A stretch of DNA of 64,000 nucleotides from contig NZ_JACKTY010000018.1 in NCBI RefSeq assembly GCF_025822605.1, positions 124,141 to 188,140 on the forward strand. The letters run 5' to 3'. This stretch comes from Mycolicibacterium komossense. GTDB taxonomy: Bacteria > Actinomycetota > Actinomycetes > Mycobacteriales > Mycobacteriaceae. The notes beneath the pieces were generated by a model, which saw nothing but the letters and a program-made list of their open reading frames with translations, searched no databases and had not been told where the DNA came from. Of the stretch, positions 62,489 to 64,000 are shown piece by piece; within the stretch, counting starts at the first letter, position 1, and the number at the start of each line of letters is the position of its first letter. The position numbers and the translations under genes were made by a program.

Positions 62489-64000
62489 CCACGACGCCTT
62501 TGTTGTCGTCGCAGCTCGTCGCGCCCGATCCCAGCCTGCTGGCGGCCTCGGATCACCTCATCGCCGCCCTGCCCACCGCGTTACGCGTCGGTGGCGGAAT
62601 CCCGATCGAGAAGTCGCCGCGCCCGCCGGTGAGCATCGCCGATCCCGGCACCGGCCAACAGATTGAGGTCGTGTTCGACGCCGACGCCGACACCGCCCGG
62701 CACACCGTCGGCGTGGCGGCCGACGCAGGACGTGAGTGGGCGTCGACCACCACGCGGCAGCGCTCCGACGTCCTGCGGCGAGCATACGAGCTGATGCTGG
62801 CTCGCCAGAATGACTTCGAGTTGCTCATCGCTCGCGAGATGGGTAAACCTCTGAGCGAGGCGCGCGGCGAATTCGTCTACGGGTCGGACTTCGTCCGGTG
62901 GTACGCCGACGAGGCGGTTCGGCCGGGAGGGACGGTGCGGCCCAGCCCCTACGGGGACGGGCGGTTGCTGTCGAGCCGCTCGCCGGTGGGCCTGTGCCTG
63001 CTGATCACGCCATGGAACTTCCCGCTCGCGATGGCGACCCGCAAGATCGCGCCGGCCCTGGCGGCAGGCTGCTCGGTCATCCTCAAGCCCGCGACACTGA
63101 CGCCGCTGACCAGCTTGCTCTTTGCCGACCTGTTGCGGGAGGCGGGTGTGCCCGAGGGTGTGGTGAACGTCGTAACCAGCTCGCGGGCCGGTGAGTTGAG
63201 CAGCGCGGTGATGAACGACTCACGGGTGCGCAAGGTTTCGTTCACCGGATCCACCGAGGTCGGTGTCAAGCTGCTTGAGCAAGCCGCCGGCCAGGTCCTG
63301 CGTACCTCGATGGAACTCGGTGGCAACGCGCCGTTCCTCGTGCTGGACGACGCTGATCTCGAACTCGCGGTGGCCGGGGCGATGAAGGCCAAACTGCGCA
63401 ACGGTGGACAGTCTTGTATTGCGGCCAACCGGTTCCTGGTGCAGGACGGGATCGCCGCGGCGTTCACCGAAGCCTTCACCGAGGCGATGAGCGCGACCGT
63501 CGTGGGGCACGCCATGGGCCACGGCGTGCAGATGGGCCCGCTCATCGACACCAAGGCTCAGGCGTCGATGGAATTATTGGTCCAGAAGGCCATTTCGGAG
63601 GGAGCCGAGGTGCTCACCGGCGGGCACTCGATCGACTCTGCGGGCAGCTTCTTTGCCCCGACAGTGCTCGATCGGGTGCGGCCGGACTCACGGATCGCGC
63701 ATACGGAGATCTTCGGTCCGATCGCCACGATCACTCGATTCGCGACGGACGCCGAAGCGCTGGCGTTGGCGAATGACACGCCCTACGGGCTGGCCAGCTA
63801 CGTCTTCGGTCAGGACATCGACCGGGTCCTTTCGGTCGCCGACCGCCTCGAGACGGGCATGGTCGGTATCAATCAGGGCGTCGTCTCCAACGTCGCGGCA
63901 CCCTTCGGCGGTATCAAACACTCCGGTGTCGGCCGTGAGGGTGGCTCCGAGGGCTTGGAGGAGTACCAGAACATCCGGCTCTACAACATCGCGCAGCGCT
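62485..64000 (+). CDS. NAD(P)-dependent succinate-semialdehyde-type dehydrogenase (3' end cut)
   Basis: 505 residues are in the window and the gene runs off the right edge, probably within 20 residues of its end. Catalytic Asn178 in TPWNFP, Lys201 in ILKPAT, Glu277 in MELGGN, Cys311 in GQSCIAANRF: the GabD/SSADH arrangement. The 30-residue N-terminal extension before the usual start is unusual. Oxidises the semialdehyde formed by the preceding aminotransferase. ATGA overlap with that gene fixes the start. Confidence 0.87.
   Translation, partial: MTTTPLLSSQLVAPDPSLLAASDHLIAALPTALRVGGGIPIEKSPRPPVSIADPGTGQQIEVVFDADADTARHTVGVAADAGREWASTTTRQRSDVLRRAYELMLARQNDFELLIAREMGKPLSEARGEFVYGSDFVRWYADEAVRPGGTVRPSPYGDGRLLSSRSPVGLCLLITPWNFPLAMATRKIAPALAAGCSVILKPATLTPLTSLLFADLLREAGVPEGVVNVVTSSRAGELSSAVMNDSRVRKVSFTGSTEVGVKLLEQAAGQVLRTSMELGGNAPFLVLDDADLELAVAGAMKAKLRNGGQSCIAANRFLVQDGIAAAFTEAFTEAMSATVVGHAMGHGVQMGPLIDTKAQASMELLVQKAISEGAEVLTGGHSIDSAGSFFAPTVLDRVRPDSRIAHTEIFGPIATITRFATDAEALALANDTPYGLASYVFGQDIDRVLSVADRLETGMVGINQGVVSNVAAPFGGIKHSGVGREGGSEGLEEYQNIRLYNIAQR

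Overview
The window reads as chromosomal DNA of a mycobacterium, most likely a rapid grower (Mycolicibacterium type). It is GC-rich and densely coded with many ATGA/GTGA stop-start overlaps. From about 0.9 to 36.8 kb the gene order follows, on the opposite strand, the Mycobacterium tuberculosis segment from roughly Rv0143 to Rv0178. That order is an established reference recalled from memory; no search was run. I see no rRNA, tRNA, CRISPR array, insertion sequence or prophage.

Layout. 0-0.6 kb: 3' part of a short-chain dehydrogenase gene. 0.9-15.6 kb (minus strand): a complete mce1-type lipid importer operon, in transcription order fadD5, yrbE1A, yrbE1B, mce1A-F, then four Mce-associated membrane protein genes. 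The divergent GntR regulator mce1R follows at 15.8 kb. 16.5-22.5 kb: SRPBCC protein, TetR regulator, a 36-residue ORF, a HAD-IIA phosphatase, a small membrane protein, a taurine/sulfonate-type ABC transporter operon and a hypothetical gene. 22.8-28.8 kb (plus): membrane transhydrogenase pntA (fused)-pntB, class I fructose-bisphosphate aldolase, acyl-CoA dehydrogenase fadE2 and phosphatase ptbB. 28.9-36.8 kb: a PE-PPE-type hydrolase with a signal peptide instead of a PE domain, DUF456 protein, haloacid dehalogenase, quinone oxidoreductase, SDR, aldehyde dehydrogenase, methyltransferase and TetR. 37.1-40.8 kb: TetR-FUSC pair and a frameshifted pirin gene. 40.9-46.9 kb: a full fructose phosphotransferase locus (ptsI; fruR-fruK-fruA-ptsH). 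47-54.4 kb: MFS pump with MarR regulator, aquaporin, permease plus P1-family peptidase with TetR, a decayed GNAT toxin-like gene and Dps. 54.5-58.2 kb: DNA glycosylase, small proteins and an FAD oxidase. 58.4-64 kb: an amino-compound catabolic operon (alanine racemase, permease, class III aminotransferase, aldehyde dehydrogenase running off the window).

How the genes fit together. The mce1 block forms one envelope import machine: FadD5 activates fatty acid, YrbE proteins form the permease, Mce proteins form the periplasmic conduit and Mam proteins stabilise it. The fru block is a self-contained fructose uptake and phosphorylation route. The 58-64 kb operon, with the divergent FAD oxidase, could form a transamination cycle in which pyruvate is regenerated through D-alanine; this is inference.

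The most noteworthy non-gene signals are a hairpin repeat found twice between convergent genes (50.06 and 53.80 kb), several palindromic candidate operators beside TetR/MarR/DeoR/GntR genes, a four-copy 15-bp repeat before fruR, a possible leader ORF coupled to yrbE1A, and two broken genes (pirin and GNAT).
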